Below the pieces are notes generated by a model. That model was not told where the DNA came from. It saw only the letters and a program-made list of their open reading frames with translations, and made no database searches. From Limnephilus marmoratus (taxonomy: Eukaryota > Arthropoda > Insecta > Trichoptera > Limnephilidae), in NCBI GenBank assembly GCA_917880885.1, contig OU862922.1, positions 20,026,627 through 20,090,626 on the forward strand: a DNA stretch of 64,000 nucleotides. Reading direction: 5' to 3'. This document shows, in pieces, positions 23,092 through 40,174 of this stretch (position 1 is its first letter; every line of letters starts with the position of its first letter). The translations under genes were made by a program, and so were the position numbers.

Positions 23092-23966
23092 AATAATGAC
23101 ATCACAAAGTAACAACCTTTTAGAAGAAGTTTTCTTCGAAAAATTAAAGGCATTACACAGTCAAATAAAAAAAAAATAATAGTCACGGTAACGCGCTTTA
23201 AAATGTGGAGAGTTAGGCTATAGATTATTTTTTGGGAGGTTCGCATAAATAAAGTGTAATGGGTCAATTTTTTCTGTACTTATCAATGTCTTTTGTTAAG
23301 ATACGTCAATTTAATTAAAGTTCCCGTTCTTTTATATTACTGCGAGGAAAGGGATGTCGGGGAAAGTGTTAAAAAGCTTATCAGGAAATGCGGTTAAATT
23401 TACCACTTTTTGCTTTCACCACATTAACTGATTATCTGTCGAACGTGCACTGAGTTTATTCGATTCCGTTTCGTATTAATTCCGGAATAAAATACATACA
23501 TTTTATTTAAGGATGCCCCATTGGCACGTCAAGTAGGTACTTAAATAAAAATAAGACGCGCGATTCATAATTCAAATATTTAAAAACCCCATTTAGGGAA
23601 TTGTGTCTGGGCAGAGGGGCATGAATATTCAACTGCCATTGTATGAGCCGCAGTACAGAAAAGCGTTTAATTTATAGATTCCACAGATTTTTCTAAAGAA
23701 TAAGAAAATTGCAAGGGCAAAAACAAAGAGTGGCAAAGGCAACATTAACAAACATTTTCTGGCTCTAACGACGATCATATTAATGTCTACACACCTTGTC
23801 TACATAAAGCTTTGATAATTTTACATACATTTTGATTACACACCCAATTACCGAAAATGATTTTCTGCTTTTCCTTTGTACATTCTTATGTAGGTACTAT
23901 GTGTTAAGTGTTGTGTTATCCTATTTGAAATATTTAATGACATTTTCTAACTGGAAATTTATATTT
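23092..23966. other. KCNQ intron, nothing recognised
   Basis: No exon, palindrome or repeat boundary recognised. Confidence 0.35.
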
Positions 23967-24362
23967 AAATTCATCTGGATTCACCTTGATTCATCTTGAT
24001 TCATCTCGATTCATCTCGATTCATCTTGATTCAATTCGATTCGTCTTTCATTCATTCATATCGATACATCTTGATTCATCTCGATGCATCTTGATTCATC
24101 TCGATTCATCTTGATTCATCTCGATTCATCTTGATTCATCTAGATTCATCTCTATTCATCTTGATTCATCTCGATTCATCTTGATTCATCTCGATTCATC
24201 TTGATTCATCTAGATTCATCTCTATTCATCTTGATTCATCATGATTCATCTCGATTCATCTTGATTCATCATGATTCATCTCGATTCATCTTGATTCATC
24301 TCGATTCATCTCGATTCATCTTGATTCATCTTGATTCATCTTGATTCATTTTGATTAATCTC
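23967..24362. repeat. 10/20-bp tandem repeat (GATTCATCTY)
   Basis: A decamer GATTCATCTC alternates with GATTCATCTT over nearly 400 bases, giving a 20-bp higher-order unit with occasional variants (TAGATTCATCTCTATTCATC recurs twice about 60 bases apart, showing a longer duplication). Ends diverge, as expected of an ageing array. Confidence 0.93.
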
Positions 24363-24588
24363 GACTCTTTTATTTTCAATTTAACTTCTATGTTACTTTT
24401 TATCTTCATTTTCATACAACACAATTGTCTTTGTATCATTTTGTCTAGTATTTCACAAGTAGCAAAAAGGGTCATCATATGGAAACTACTGTCATCAATT
24501 ATTTGCAAAAATTCAATTATTCCATTTCAAAAAGCCTTACAGTCAGCAACTAAAATCATTTCACCTTTGTTGCAAGTTTATATTTATT

Positions 24589-25035
24589 CTTCTTCTTCAA
24601 TGGCGCTACAGCCCATTTCGAGCCTTGGCCTCCTTCAAAATAAGCCTCCACCGCCCTCTGTCCTCGGCCGTCTTCTTCCAATCTGCAACATGGAGTAATC
24701 CTTTTGCATCCTTCCTGACATCATCCTCCCATCTCAGTCTAGGTCTGCCCGCCTTTCGTTTACCTCCCGGGTGTCCTGTCAGAACCTTCTTCGGTACTCG
24801 TGTGCTTGGCATTCGGTGCACATGTCCGGCCCATCTTAATCTTTGGAGTCTTAAATGGGTGGAGAGTCTGGGAGCTTGGTAAATATCATAGAGCTCATTA
24901 TTGTGGCGGATTCTCCATGCCTCTCCCTCTCGCACCGCTCCTAAGATTCTTCGAAGTACCTTTCTTTCGAAGATGTCCAGCCGTTCCGCTGACTTTGCTG
25001 TCAGTGTTCCCGCCTCACATCCATAGGCCAAGACC
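24589..25035 (-). mobile_element. RTE-like LINE 3' end, copy 2, with 13-bp TSD
   Basis: A 5'-truncated insertion of 447 bp flanked by GTTTATATTTATT at 24576-24588 and 25036-25048. The minus strand is open: LAYGCEAGTLTAKSAERL, IFERKVLRRILGAVREGEAW, RLQRLRWAGHVHRMPSTRVP, GKRKAGRPRLRWEDDV, then the end ILKEAKARNGL. This is the C-terminal tail of an RTE-like ORF2. The 3' end has a (GAA)n-type tail. Nearly identical to 12285-12708, so both inserted recently. Confidence 0.9.
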
Positions 25036-25048
25036 GTTTATATTTATT

Positions 25049-25409
25049 ATTTGTACGCAATTAATAATTTTTAAAAATATTTTCTTTAAATTTGTTTATT
25101 ATTTATTTAATACAAGAAAAGACATTTTTAAATACAAGTTTTATGTAGTCCCCCAAAGCTGTCACAAATGAAGACTTGTCTGTAGGTTCTACAAAATAAT
25201 ATGTTTTTCATAATGTCAGTAATATAAATTTCATTCCGAGTACAATCTCGATCATTATTACTGTACGACCAACAATTTTGGAAGACGAATGAAGTCAAAC
25301 AAGGTGCTCGAATAAGACTTTTAGAGACCTTCATGGGACCGTACAATAGGTGCTGAATTACCTGAAATGTACCTACATAAGTTGTACAAGGAATATGCGT
25401 ATGTCAACT
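25049..25409. other. KCNQ intron, nothing recognised
   Basis: No exon or repeat recognised. Confidence 0.3.
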
Positions 25410-25800
25410 TTTGAGATGCTGTGTGGGGGGGCCTTTAAGGGAAAGGAAGGAGATGAAGTTCTAGGAAAGGAAAAAGGTATGATGGGTGGTTAGGAATATG
25501 GGGGTCAATATGTCCAGAAGTGACAGAACCGTGAATCCATTCCTCCCACTGCGGTGCAAGGTTATGAATCGAGAGTCCGGCTGGAGAGTTCAAAAGATCT
25601 CCATCAACCAGTCTCTCCCGATCCGGCCTGCAACGCAGTAGGTGGGCAGATGTTTCGGCCGCCAAGACATAGACAAACCTCGCCCCATAAACCCGGGCAC
25701 CCCTGCTAAGTCACCGGGGCGAACCACTCGGGGTGACCTACAGCAGGGGTGTTGGTCATCTAATAAATGGTTCACAGTACGGCGGCACCCATATCCGCCT
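25410..25800 (+). repeat. Dispersed repeat family A, most complete copy
   Basis: Collinear with 10240-10325 plus 10580-10745, and with the reverse strand of 55645-54960. Uninterrupted here, it supplies the pre-insertion sequence for the MITE found at 55058. No coding signal. Confidence 0.7.
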
Positions 25801-25913
25801 CCCAAATCAATAATATTTATTTTGTGTGCATGCAAACATCTAAAAGTTTATCCGTTTCATTACATAATAAGTAAAAGGATTTTTGTCAAACAACCCGAAA
25901 AACAAAAGTTGTT

Positions 25914-25943
25914 AAAAATGATACCCAAAAGGGTATCATTTTT
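25914..25943. other. Perfect 13-bp hairpin with AAAA loop
   Basis: AAAAATGATACCC and GGGTATCATTTTT are exact complements separated by AAAA. Confidence 0.7.
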
Positions 25944-26317
25944 GACATGTTCCTAGGAAGTTTTTTTTGTTGTTTTTCAATCATCCTGCGTATGGTAATA
26001 AGTAATAACATCCATGGTAATATGCCAAATCTATTTTACAACATGCAAACTAAGTCTAATTTTTATTGTCTTTAGCTTTATAAGCAACTAGACCAGAAAT
26101 AAATCACGGATAGTCGGAATTCTCTTAAATCAGTTCCAATTTTGATAACGACAATTAAAATATTTTTCCGTTAAATACTGAATTCTTCAAACACTTCCAA
26201 TTTTAAAAATGACACTTAAATTCAAAGCATATACGAGTTCTACAGTTCATTGAACCGGAGTTACAATCGAAACTAGTATTTTAATTATTAAATAATAATA
26301 CATTATAAATGTAAGTA

Positions 26318-26920
26318 CAGTAGTGTGCGAATTAATGTGAACACGTGATAATTAGCACAATTACACTTGTTCTTGCAGTTGTATGTAGCATATTGTAATA
26401 GCGGCCATTTTTTGTCTGTGTTCTATCATTCAGTGAGTTACGAGACACACCAAGCTACAGATGCGTTAAATTTTGTAATTTTTTAGAATTACAGTTTTTT
26501 TGCAGAGGTAAACTTGACTAAAGCTTTTTGTTTCTTATTTTTCAAGATGGATATTTCTCTTTAAAAATGCACAAAGATTGTTAAAATTTCAAAGACAAAA
26601 AAATTACGTACGTTGAATAACCAGGTAACTTTCCGGGTCCTAATCCAATTGAAAATCGGTGGGCTATAGTTAAAGCAAGATAAGCACAACAAAAACAGAT
26701 TGAGGCAATAATTTAGAGACACGCAAATATCAGAAAATTGTAAAAAAAAATGTTGATTCTATGCTAAACCGTGTACAAGAAGTTATAAAAGTTAAGGTAG
26801 GACATACTTCGTATAAAAAAAAATTAATTGTAATTGTTTTTGTATTTTTTTCTTCAATAAAGAATATATATTATTTTTTCTAATTCTACACTTGTGTTCA
26901 CATTAATTCGCACAGTACTG
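26318..26920 (+). mobile_element. Tc1-like deletion derivative
   Basis: Terminal inverted repeats CAGTAGTGTGCGAATTAATGTGAACAC (left) and the inverted right copy CAGTACTGTGCGAATTAATGTGAACAC, flanked by TA on both sides (26316-26317, 26921-26922), the Tc1/mariner target duplication. Inside, 26617-26815 encodes WPGNFP..NPIENRWAIVKA and a degraded C-terminus, the last catalytic region of Tc1 transposases (D/N-PIENLW). At 603 bp most of the transposase is deleted; the copy carries stops and cannot be autonomous. Confidence 0.88.
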
Positions 26921-26922
26921 TA

Positions 26923-27671
26923 GGTATAAGACTGTAGGATCGCAATCATTCTAGAAATATTTCGAGATTACAATTTCTTGAGGTGTAGTTGCAACTTCAC
27001 CCGTCTCACAAGACAATGTCTGACATAAGATGGGTTCATCAATGGAATACAATAGTGTAAAGACATTATATCTACCCAGAAATGTGTAGAGATACTTTTT
27101 TAAATTAATTATTGCTATTTTTAACCTGCCAGTCGCAACTGTTTTACTTAATACGAAATTTTGACAACAATACCCATCCGTCGCAAATACGATTCAGTAC
27201 AGAAATCCAATATGGCGAACATTAGTTAGATTATAGAGTTTTTTGTCATTAATAATGTCTTAGTCGATGACATTATCATTGCAAAAGATTATTTTTAAGG
27301 CTCTCACGTAATATACGAGTACCATTAAAAATTGCCTCGTTAGTTATTGTTAGGGAAAGCTAGGTTTTAAAAAGTGGGAATTGCTAATTACGTCCTTAAC
27401 CTTTGGATTGTACAGCGAATCCACCGTAGCTCACCGCACTAGCCTCGATTTATTTTTTGCTTTAAAAAATGTTCCTAACACACTAAAAAAATAAATTATT
27501 CGCTTGTCAAGAAAATAATGTATATGAACATTATTCTGACTTGTCGCGTCGGTTCGTAACTTGCGAACATTCATTTTTTATTTGTGAAAAATCGCGTCAC
27601 AAATTCTGTATAAAACATTACAATGTTTTATTTTCAAAAGTCATAGTACTGTATTTATCGACAGGATGGAA
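26923..27671. other. KCNQ intron, nothing recognised
   Basis: No exon or repeat recognised. Confidence 0.3.
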
Positions 27672-27684
27672 TATGACTTATTGT

Positions 27685-28202
27685 AACTAACTAACCATCA
27701 CGCCGTTTCCCCGCAGGGGTAGGCAGAGAGGACAGACCGCCAAACATCCCGGTCTTGGCACACATTCCTTGCCTCGTTTACATTCATACAACGTCTCATA
27801 CATTCTCTTCTATTATTCTGACTCTTGACATGGCCCGACTCAAGTATCTGATTCACTTGGTCGTGCCATGTCTTTCTTGGACGTCCTCGACTTCTTCTAC
27901 CATTCACATTTGCGTCATATATTCTCCTTACACTCCTTTCCTCGTTCATTCGCTCTACATGCCCAAACCATCGGAGCGTTCCTTTCTTGATCTTACTCAT
28001 CACGCTTACATCAGCCTTGCATTCTTTGCGGATTTCCACATTTCTCACACGATCATACATGGTTTTACCACACATACGCCTCAGGGATCTCATTTCTACA
28101 GCGTTCAGTCTACTTTCATCCTTCCTCTGCCAGTTCCATGCCTCACTGCCATACATCAGGGTAGGTACCAGTACTCCATTATGGACGGCTAGTTTCGCGT
28201 CT
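27685..28202 (-). mobile_element. 5'-truncated LINE with 13-bp TSD
   Basis: Flanked by TATGACTTATTGT at 27672-27684 and 28203-28215. The minus strand is open for 152 codons: MYGSEAWNWQRKDESRLNAV, EMRSLRRMCGKTMYDRVRNV, KGTLRWFGHVERMNEERSVR, RGRPRKTWHDQVNQILESGH, then DRDVWRSVLSAYPCGETA. This is the C-terminal tail of an RTE-like ORF2 family different from the one at 24589. The 3' end carries a (TTAG)n-type tail. A relative lies at 61480-61735 on the plus strand. Confidence 0.9.
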
Positions 28203-28215
28203 TATGACTTATTGT

Positions 28216-29140
28216 TATTGTGAAAAACGACTATTCAACTACAATTATGATAAAACTCAAGAATATTTTTGTATTTCTTCTTTATATATTTTGGTAACGT
28301 TAGGTAGAGAGAAATAAATAAACAAATCTCAGAACATAAGCGGCTATCCTGGGGAAACTATCTAGGATATATTCTTATTTTTTATATAAATATATAAACA
28401 CATTATCTGGTAAAACGATACAATTTAATAAGTAAGTTTTTTTTTTTTTTTTTAAGTGTCGGCCGGCTCTTGGCAGGCCACTCGGCATTTTAGCTGGCAC
28501 ATTAGGAGTTAAACACATGGATTCAATACAAATAGAGCTTTATTTATAATATTTCACGTGTCGTCTGGCATTGTGCAGCAAAGTTCGGATTGATTATTTT
28601 TAGAAAACGATATATTCAGATACAATATTAATCCAGAAGCAGTGTCGGATTGAATGATATCGAGTCTCTAAATATTGTCGGGTAGTTAGGAAGGTTGCAT
28701 GCATTTCTAACACAGACTATAACAGACTATTTGGGTTTGTGACAACTATAAATAATATATTCACAGTTGACGTGTTTCACCTGTGTCATTGTTCGTGTTC
28801 ATCCTTTGTTACTTGCGGACGGTCAAGCGGTCAAAACAAAAGGCAAAGCTATCAACACAGTCAAATGATAACATTTTTATTAGATTATGGAATAGAGCGG
28901 ACAAAGCTGCTTGTGTGTGAATGGACCTTAATGTCATCAAAATATTTATTTCGAATATTTTTGTGCTGGCAATTTCTTCAAATGAAAAAATAGGTATTAT
29001 GAAACAGTAATATACAACTTATTTGCTTTTCAAATTTAAAATCAGAGTGAGAAATAGAATATTTAATATACACCGGGTTTCACGCTCATATGGAAATAAT
29101 TAAAGTAATAAGAAAAACACTTACCGACCACCACAACAAG
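28216..29140. other. KCNQ intron; T-run at 28439 only
   Basis: A run of about 17 T near 28439-28455 precedes a GC-richer patch to 28505, possibly a reversed poly(A) of a small retroposon, without further support. Confidence 0.3.
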
Positions 29141-29148
29141 GGGAATAT

Positions 29149-29382
29149 CAGTGGCGGTCCGTGAGTTTTCAGTGAGCTAGAGTGCTAAGATTGAAAAATA
29201 CGACGTTATTGACATTGTTGTAGCTGAAAATGATTTGGATACGGCGCATCCCCAAACTGAAAGAATCCTGAAAAACTTCATACAAAATATTGAAATTTTG
29301 AAAAAAAAAAAAAAATCCTTTTCAGCCACAACAATGTCAATCTTCGCAATCTAGCTCACTGAAAACTCACGGACCGCCACTG
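29149..29382. mobile_element. hAT-like MITE
   Basis: Terminal inverted repeats begin CAGTGGCGGTCCGTGAGTTT and match for 33 bases without a mismatch; similarity continues, interrupted, further in (GACATTGTTGT.GCTGAAAA on both arms). Flanks GGGAATAT and GGGTAAAT are a plausible worn 8-bp duplication, as in hAT elements. 234 bp, non-coding. Confidence 0.85.
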
Positions 29383-29644
29383 GGGTAAATGCCTAGCATG
29401 GTGGTCGAAAAAGCCTCAAATTATGTAATTACGAAGCAATGAAAAAAGAAAAAAAAAACATTTTTCTTTAGGAGAGCAAATCTCTAAATTTATTAAAATA
29501 TACACGTTTTTAATATTCCAAAAAATTATTAAGTATGAGTTTATTTTTTATTAAATATACATTTTTCATTTTATAATTTTTTTGTATTCTTTCGACTACC
29601 ATACTGGAAGTCGTACATGGTAGTTTAATTTTCAATTTAACTTA

Positions 29645-30068
29645 AGCCTCAATGACATACGGCTAGTTTACAAGCAACTATCTACTAAGTTTAAAAGCGG
29701 GAAAATCGGCGAGTGAGATTGTCATGATGACACACAAAATTGTCCACTCGCTCAGAAGCGTAGGAAACTGAGGCCGCTACTAGCGCCAGTAACAAGAATA
29801 ACGACGCCTGCGTGAACTAATTCTTCAGATGTTTGACAGTCAAAATCAGCTGTTTATCGGAAGCCATGTTGGAAACATAAATAAACCAATCACGAGCAAG
29901 CGTGTAGGCGAGTAAAGTACACGACCTTTCAACTTTTTTTCGTAGATTGTCAACAATCTGCTAGTTGATGCTAGTTAGCAAGTGACACGATGACACTGGG
30001 CGAGTTTACTAACAGATAGTGAATTTCCCTGATAGTAGCTTGTAAACTAGCCGTGTGTCATCGAGGCT
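29645..30068. mobile_element. Harbinger-like MITE
   Basis: The ends AGCCTCAATGACATACGGCT and (inverted) AGCCTCGATGACACACGGCT continue into a shared CTAGTTTACAAGC. TTA lies on both sides (29642-29644 and 30069-30071), the PIF/Harbinger-type duplication. 424 bp, no coding capacity. Confidence 0.82.
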
Positions 30069-30071
30069 TTA

Positions 30072-30881
30072 CTAAGGTTTAGCGCGTCATACGAGACACC
30101 ATATTTTTGTCAAACGAAAGCGAATAAAAAAAGTTTTTTTTTTCCATTGGTCTAATTTAAAAAATATTTTTCTTAAATTTTCGCCAGTCACCTCCTGCAG
30201 TCGGGTAGTATGAGCATGAAACACGGTGAATTTGTAACTAATATCACAGAACGAAAGAAAAATTTCTTTCACACTTTATTTTTTTAAGATTGCGTTTTCA
30301 ACTTTTTTGAAGCGTTTTCCTAATATCATTATTTTAATTGGACTGTTTGCTTTCCGCAAAGCTAAATGGGAATTATTAATGTGTACTGTACATATCAAAG
30401 GTGTGGCAGTCAAGACACATTATGTGCATATTTTGTTATGAAAAAAGTTCGTTTGCGAATTACCATGCACATAGATATGCATTGCGGACAAGACGTTACC
30501 ACGAAGCACTAGAAACTAGACTGTACAGAAAGCTCTATGAGAGATAGAAAATCTAGAAAATAATTTTGTAAAAATGTACTATGTACACAAACTAACTGAA
30601 AAAATTGTGGAGTTTTATGTTTTTTAAGCATTCCATTAATATTTAAAAATTATGGCTTTCTTAATATTGAAAATCTTTGAGCATTGGCTAATTTAATGTT
30701 GCCAAATGCGCGATTGGTATGTTAATTTTTTTTTAAGTAAACAAAAGAATATATATTTGAAAATTTATAAATAGAATGTAATTGAACAAGTTTGTGGTAA
30801 GATTGATTTGGTAGGTACTAGTTAGATTAAAGTAGTAAGCAAAGTTAGAAAAATAAAATAATAAGATGACAGTCTTCATAC
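30072..30881. other. KCNQ intron, nothing recognised
   Basis: No exon or repeat recognised. Confidence 0.3.
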
Positions 30882-31028
30882 CCTAGACAGGGGCGTGGTG
30901 GCCACTGGAGGTTGTTGCTGGGTGCTTGTGTCTTTTACGTAGATATTCCACGTGGCTGTACTTCTGAAGGCTTTGTCAGCTGCGAAGCACCTCCATAGGC
31001 ATTGTATCAACATGGCTGCAGCAGGGAT
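30882..31028 (-). CDS. KCNQ: KCNQ exon, proximal calmodulin-binding (IQ) region
   Basis: Reads IPAAAMLIQCLWRCFAADKA, then FRSTATWNIYVKDTSTQQQP, then PVATTPLSR. AAAMLIQCLWRCFAAD is the Kv7 helix A, with the IQ-type LIQ..WR core that binds calmodulin just after S6; FRSTATWNIY matches the conserved S.ATW..Y segment. Acceptor TATTACAG|ATCCCT, donor CTAGG|GTATGA; 49 codons, phase 0 at both ends. The next recognised exon is 9.7 kb away at 21205. Confidence 0.96.
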
Positions 31029-31594
31029 CTGTAATAATAAAAAATATATATATAATGGCGCATAAAAAAGTAAAAATTCCGAATTCTTCGAAAATGTTTA
31101 TTCAAGTTCTGATCGTTTGTTATAAGTATCGCTTATCCCTCCGACTAAATTGTTTGCTTTGGGAGTAGCTCATTATTATAGGTCACGTAGAAATCCTTTA
31201 CTTTCATGGTGAGAAATCTGATCTAAACGGTGTTAGAAAGAGAAAACTCAAAGCTTCATATTAAAATCAAAAAAGTTCATCACAGAAAAATTAAAATATA
31301 CACCTCTATGAAACTAAAGTTTCCGACCACAATTTAAAAAAAAAAAAAACCTTGTGAATTTTTCACTAAGTAATTAGTTTCACATGAAACAAAAAAAGCC
31401 TTACAGTAGGTCAATAACACATTTGTCTAATAAAACGTGTAAGTGTTTTTATTTTTTTTTTCGTTTTCAGTAATTTTAGTTAGAAAAAAAGAGGTGAGCC
31501 ATATTTAAAACTTTTTTTTGTTTGCTTTAAAGAATTTTGTATTTCGAAAATTAAATGATTATTTCTAGTAAAATTTAAAGGTACATCTCCTCTA

Positions 31595-33561
<1,967 letters not shown>

Positions 33562-33813
33562 GGCAGGCAGAGCGAAGAACGAGATGGCAAACACGGAGAA
33601 ACAAGAAGCCACTATTTTTCCCATCCAGGTCTGCGGCACCGTGTCCCCGTATCCTATAGTGGTGACCGTGATGACGCCCCACCAGAGCGCGTCCGCGTAG
33701 GAGCGGAAGTCCGTCTTCCCGTTGGGGCCCACCACGTCCTTCTCCGCGAGGTACACGAAGTACGAAGAGAAGATGAGCCCAAGGAAGCCAATGTAAAGGG
33801 TGGTTATGAGTTC
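33562..33813 (-). CDS. KCNQ: KCNQ exon, S5, pore loop and S6 start
   Basis: 84 codons: [20 protein letters not shown] (S5), [20 protein letters not shown] (turret), [20 protein letters not shown] (pore helix and selectivity filter TTIGYGD), [20 protein letters not shown] then ALPA (S6). Acceptor CATTTAG|GAACTC, donor CTGCC|GTGAGT, phase 0 at both ends. The [13 protein letters not shown] and PQTW.G motifs identify Kv7 rather than Kv1-4. A continuation of the frame past the donor is intronic. No defects. Confidence 0.98.
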
Positions 33814-37079
<3,266 letters not shown>

Positions 37080-37240
37080 CGTCAGGTCATAATCATGGCA
37101 AAGTGGGTAAGTCCAAAAGAAACCCAGATGCGGACAGAAGAAGAAATGGACCAACTGCATGAAGGAAGATTGGAGCAGGATGGGAAAATCTAAGGACTGG
37201 ATATTAATGTTTAGAGCTGAAGCCGATGGAGAACAACAAT
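37080..37240 (+). pseudogene. Possible LINE ORF2 tail remnant
   Basis: One frame reads RCGQKKKWTNCMKEDWSRMG then KSKDWILMFRAEADGE, resembling the GRP.KRW.D.MKED....G tail motif of RTE-like LINEs. Short and diverged, so uncertain. Confidence 0.4.
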
Positions 37241-38324
37241 AATTGTGGAGGAGGTCAATCTCCAGATTCCAACATGGAAGATTAGCATCGTGATACAAGA
37301 AACCCAATCATTAGAAACCAGTGAGAATCGCCCCCAAATCGGGAAACGTTTTGCAGCGAGCAGGATATTTTGGACTATTCAATTCCGAATGGTTTTCCAC
37401 CAAAATTTATTTACCAAAATCCTTTTTTTTAAATTGACACTTAAAAAAAAATTCTCTCTACCCATCGCCGAAACACTGATAGCTTTTGTTCCTTTATAAT
37501 TCAGGATAAATATAACAAAATTCTTTGATTTTATTGTTGGACAGGCGTTACAACTATTTATTGATTAACATGCTTTAAAAACTACTATTACAAACATGTT
37601 GCTGTATTCTGATTAATAAAATGATTATATACCTGCATTATTAAGGTTTGCACTGATCATTAATTTATGGTTTACATACAGAAGCTTACAGATGTTCTGA
37701 AGTAGGTACCCTTGTTTCGGACTCAATATCGCTGTAAAAAATACGATGTTGCTTCATCTCGATTCTTTTAAACTAGGTTCCTACAAATTAGCACAGATGT
37801 TTTTCTAAATATTTAAATCTCCTTCTGCTTGCCGTCTTCTTTAAAGAATGCTGACGACCATCCTGCTTGCATAAATATAATTGTTGAATTAAGTATTGTC
37901 TTCTGCATCAGCATATTTAACGTTGGTTGCTCAACGGGTGTTTTATTAAGGACAAGCGAATGTTAGGAGTGGGTTCAGAATATTTATGTAAATATTTAGA
38001 CGTTATTACAACTGTGTACACATTTTAGGTTCATATTGATGTGGCAGATATTTAAAACCACGAAAATTTGACAATATTTTGTCAGTCTCCTAAGGTGCTT
38101 TTCCTCGATTAAAGAGCCACTTGTGGAGGTTTTTTTATAATTTTTTTATAATGATTGGTAAAAAATAAAGAATCATTAATCTTTTGATGAAATAATTATC
38201 TTAATCCCTGTATTTACGCTAAAAACATCGTCGGAATTTTGAAATAATCGTTTACTCTTGAGGGAGTACCCAGAAGAAACGTTGCAGGTTGCTCCATAGA
38301 CGAAATTTAGATTAAATTTCTTTT
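37241..38324. other. Nothing recognised
   Basis: No coding region or repeat recognised. Confidence 0.35.
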
Positions 38325-38421
38325 TAATAAAATAAAATACTTTTTTGTTTTAAACCACGAGATTTCTCGTGGTTTAAAACCAATCTCGTGGTTTAAAACA
38401 AAAAAGCATTTTATTTTATTA
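38325..38421. repeat. Palindrome with three alternating copies of a 15-mer
   Basis: Arms 38325-38363 and 38383-38421 are inverted copies of 39 bases with one mismatch, and the 19-base spacer holds a third TCTCGTGGTTTAAAA. The orientation alternates, so two competing hairpins are possible. Confidence 0.8.
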
Positions 38422-40170
38422 AATATGTCAAACCACAAAGTGATTGCTTTCTACAATAAAATTTCTTTTTTTTGATTTTTTTGGATTATTTGACTACATA
38501 ACCAAAAAAAATCTATTGTGATTCTGTCCACATGATGCCCGCACAAGGCTCTGAGTCATTCCCAACTAGCAAGTACACTAATAAATTCTCGAATATTGGT
38601 TGATCGGAAGACACTTCAATTATCCGTTCTTATGAACATTATATCGGGTGTTCCCCAGGGATCTGAAAGGAAACCTAACATTTAATAATAAGTTGACCAA
38701 TGCGTCTGGTTCCTACCCAGGCCATCCAGGCGTCGTGCGTTGAATACCTTTGGGAGCTAATTTCCCGGCATCACCCAAGCAACATCTTCCGTATTTTAAT
38801 GATTTTAGAAAGAGTTTTCAAATATTATCAAGCTTTTCAAGACGAGACTGCTTGCCTTTCTTAACACATCTAAAATCAAATATATAATATTAAATATACA
38901 AGTAAATGAACACCTTCAAAAAAAAGCAGATGTTGTTTTCAAAAGAGCTGACTGAATTTTAATAACAATAATGATATGTCGAGCCTAGTGAATAGGTAAA
39001 ACCGTGAAGGACGGCCGGAACACATTATCTTTTTACTTACTAAAAATAAATTGCCCGGAATAATTGTATAGTCGTAACATTTCTGTAGCCTTTCAAGATT
39101 AATGAATGATGTTTTCTAAAGAACATAGGTAGATAATAAACACTAATATATTAAACTATTGTTTTATAATTACGACTTACGTTAATAAAGGTGTACAACT
39201 GTGGAAACAAGCGAGCAGTGATGTACAGTGACAGTTTTACCGATTTCGTGATTTACAAAATAATATATGTTTATAGCATTTTTAAGCAGGGAGTTTTCTT
39301 TATTAAAAAGTCCAAAATTAATTGTATAAGGCTTCAGAGAAGGCTTTTCTCGTGCAATTTTTTTAGAAATTGAGGAAATCATTAACATCTGAAAAGTTAT
39401 CTTTGCACGCCATTCTATTTTAGTTATACCTAAGAAGTGCGACCATTGTGCATGGTATTTTCATCTACGTGACTTGACAGAATCTACAAACAGAAATCTT
39501 GAGGAATTTTAGACGTTAGTGTCTTAACAAAGTCAAAGCTATAAAAAGTTTATTTATTCCGGGGAATACAAGGAAAAATTTCGTATTTTTCTTTTGTTAT
39601 ACGTTAATTGTGTTGACACCAAAAAGGATAAAGTTGTTGGCTTATTTGGTGCACTGAATATCCTTAAAAATAATGCGTTACCTTTTTTCTCTGCTGTCAT
39701 TGTATTAGGACGTAAAATTTTATTTGTTAAAGCGTCATAATTTATATAAATATCGATAGCCCAGCCCATCAGTCGGACAAATGCAAAACAGCAAAATTTT
39801 AGTTGAATTTGCGGTGTTAAGTAAATGCGTTTTAATAGATGCCAAAAAGTTTTCTCATAGATGCAAAAATAAAATTTACTTTGTCGAAAATTGGTAAGAA
39901 TTAAACAAAATCTTAAAGGGTCTTGGATGTTGCCACCAGTATGACATTTCATATAATAATTTCCTTCTGCTGTACCAAACCATACGCCTCGGTGTCATTA
40001 TTTCATGGTAAATAATAATCTTTTGAAGTAGATATAATTATTGAATATTGCTTACATTACTATCTCAAAACTCCGAGTTGATGAATTGGAGGATCGATAT
40101 TGTCTCGTCAAATTAATGTAGCAACTTATTCTACATTACGGACGTCATTTATGCTGTGTTAGTCTCTGTA
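38422..40170. other. Nothing recognised
   Basis: A 132-codon minus-strand frame at 39554-39952 shows no motif and low-complexity composition, and is not called. Confidence 0.35.
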
Positions 40171-40174
40171 CTGT

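Noticed and set aside
27755..28192. 145-codon plus-strand frame
   Set aside because: Complement of the LINE ORF2 tail on the minus strand.
39554..39952. 132-codon minus-strand frame
   Set aside because: No recognisable domain; AT-rich background can give frames of this size.
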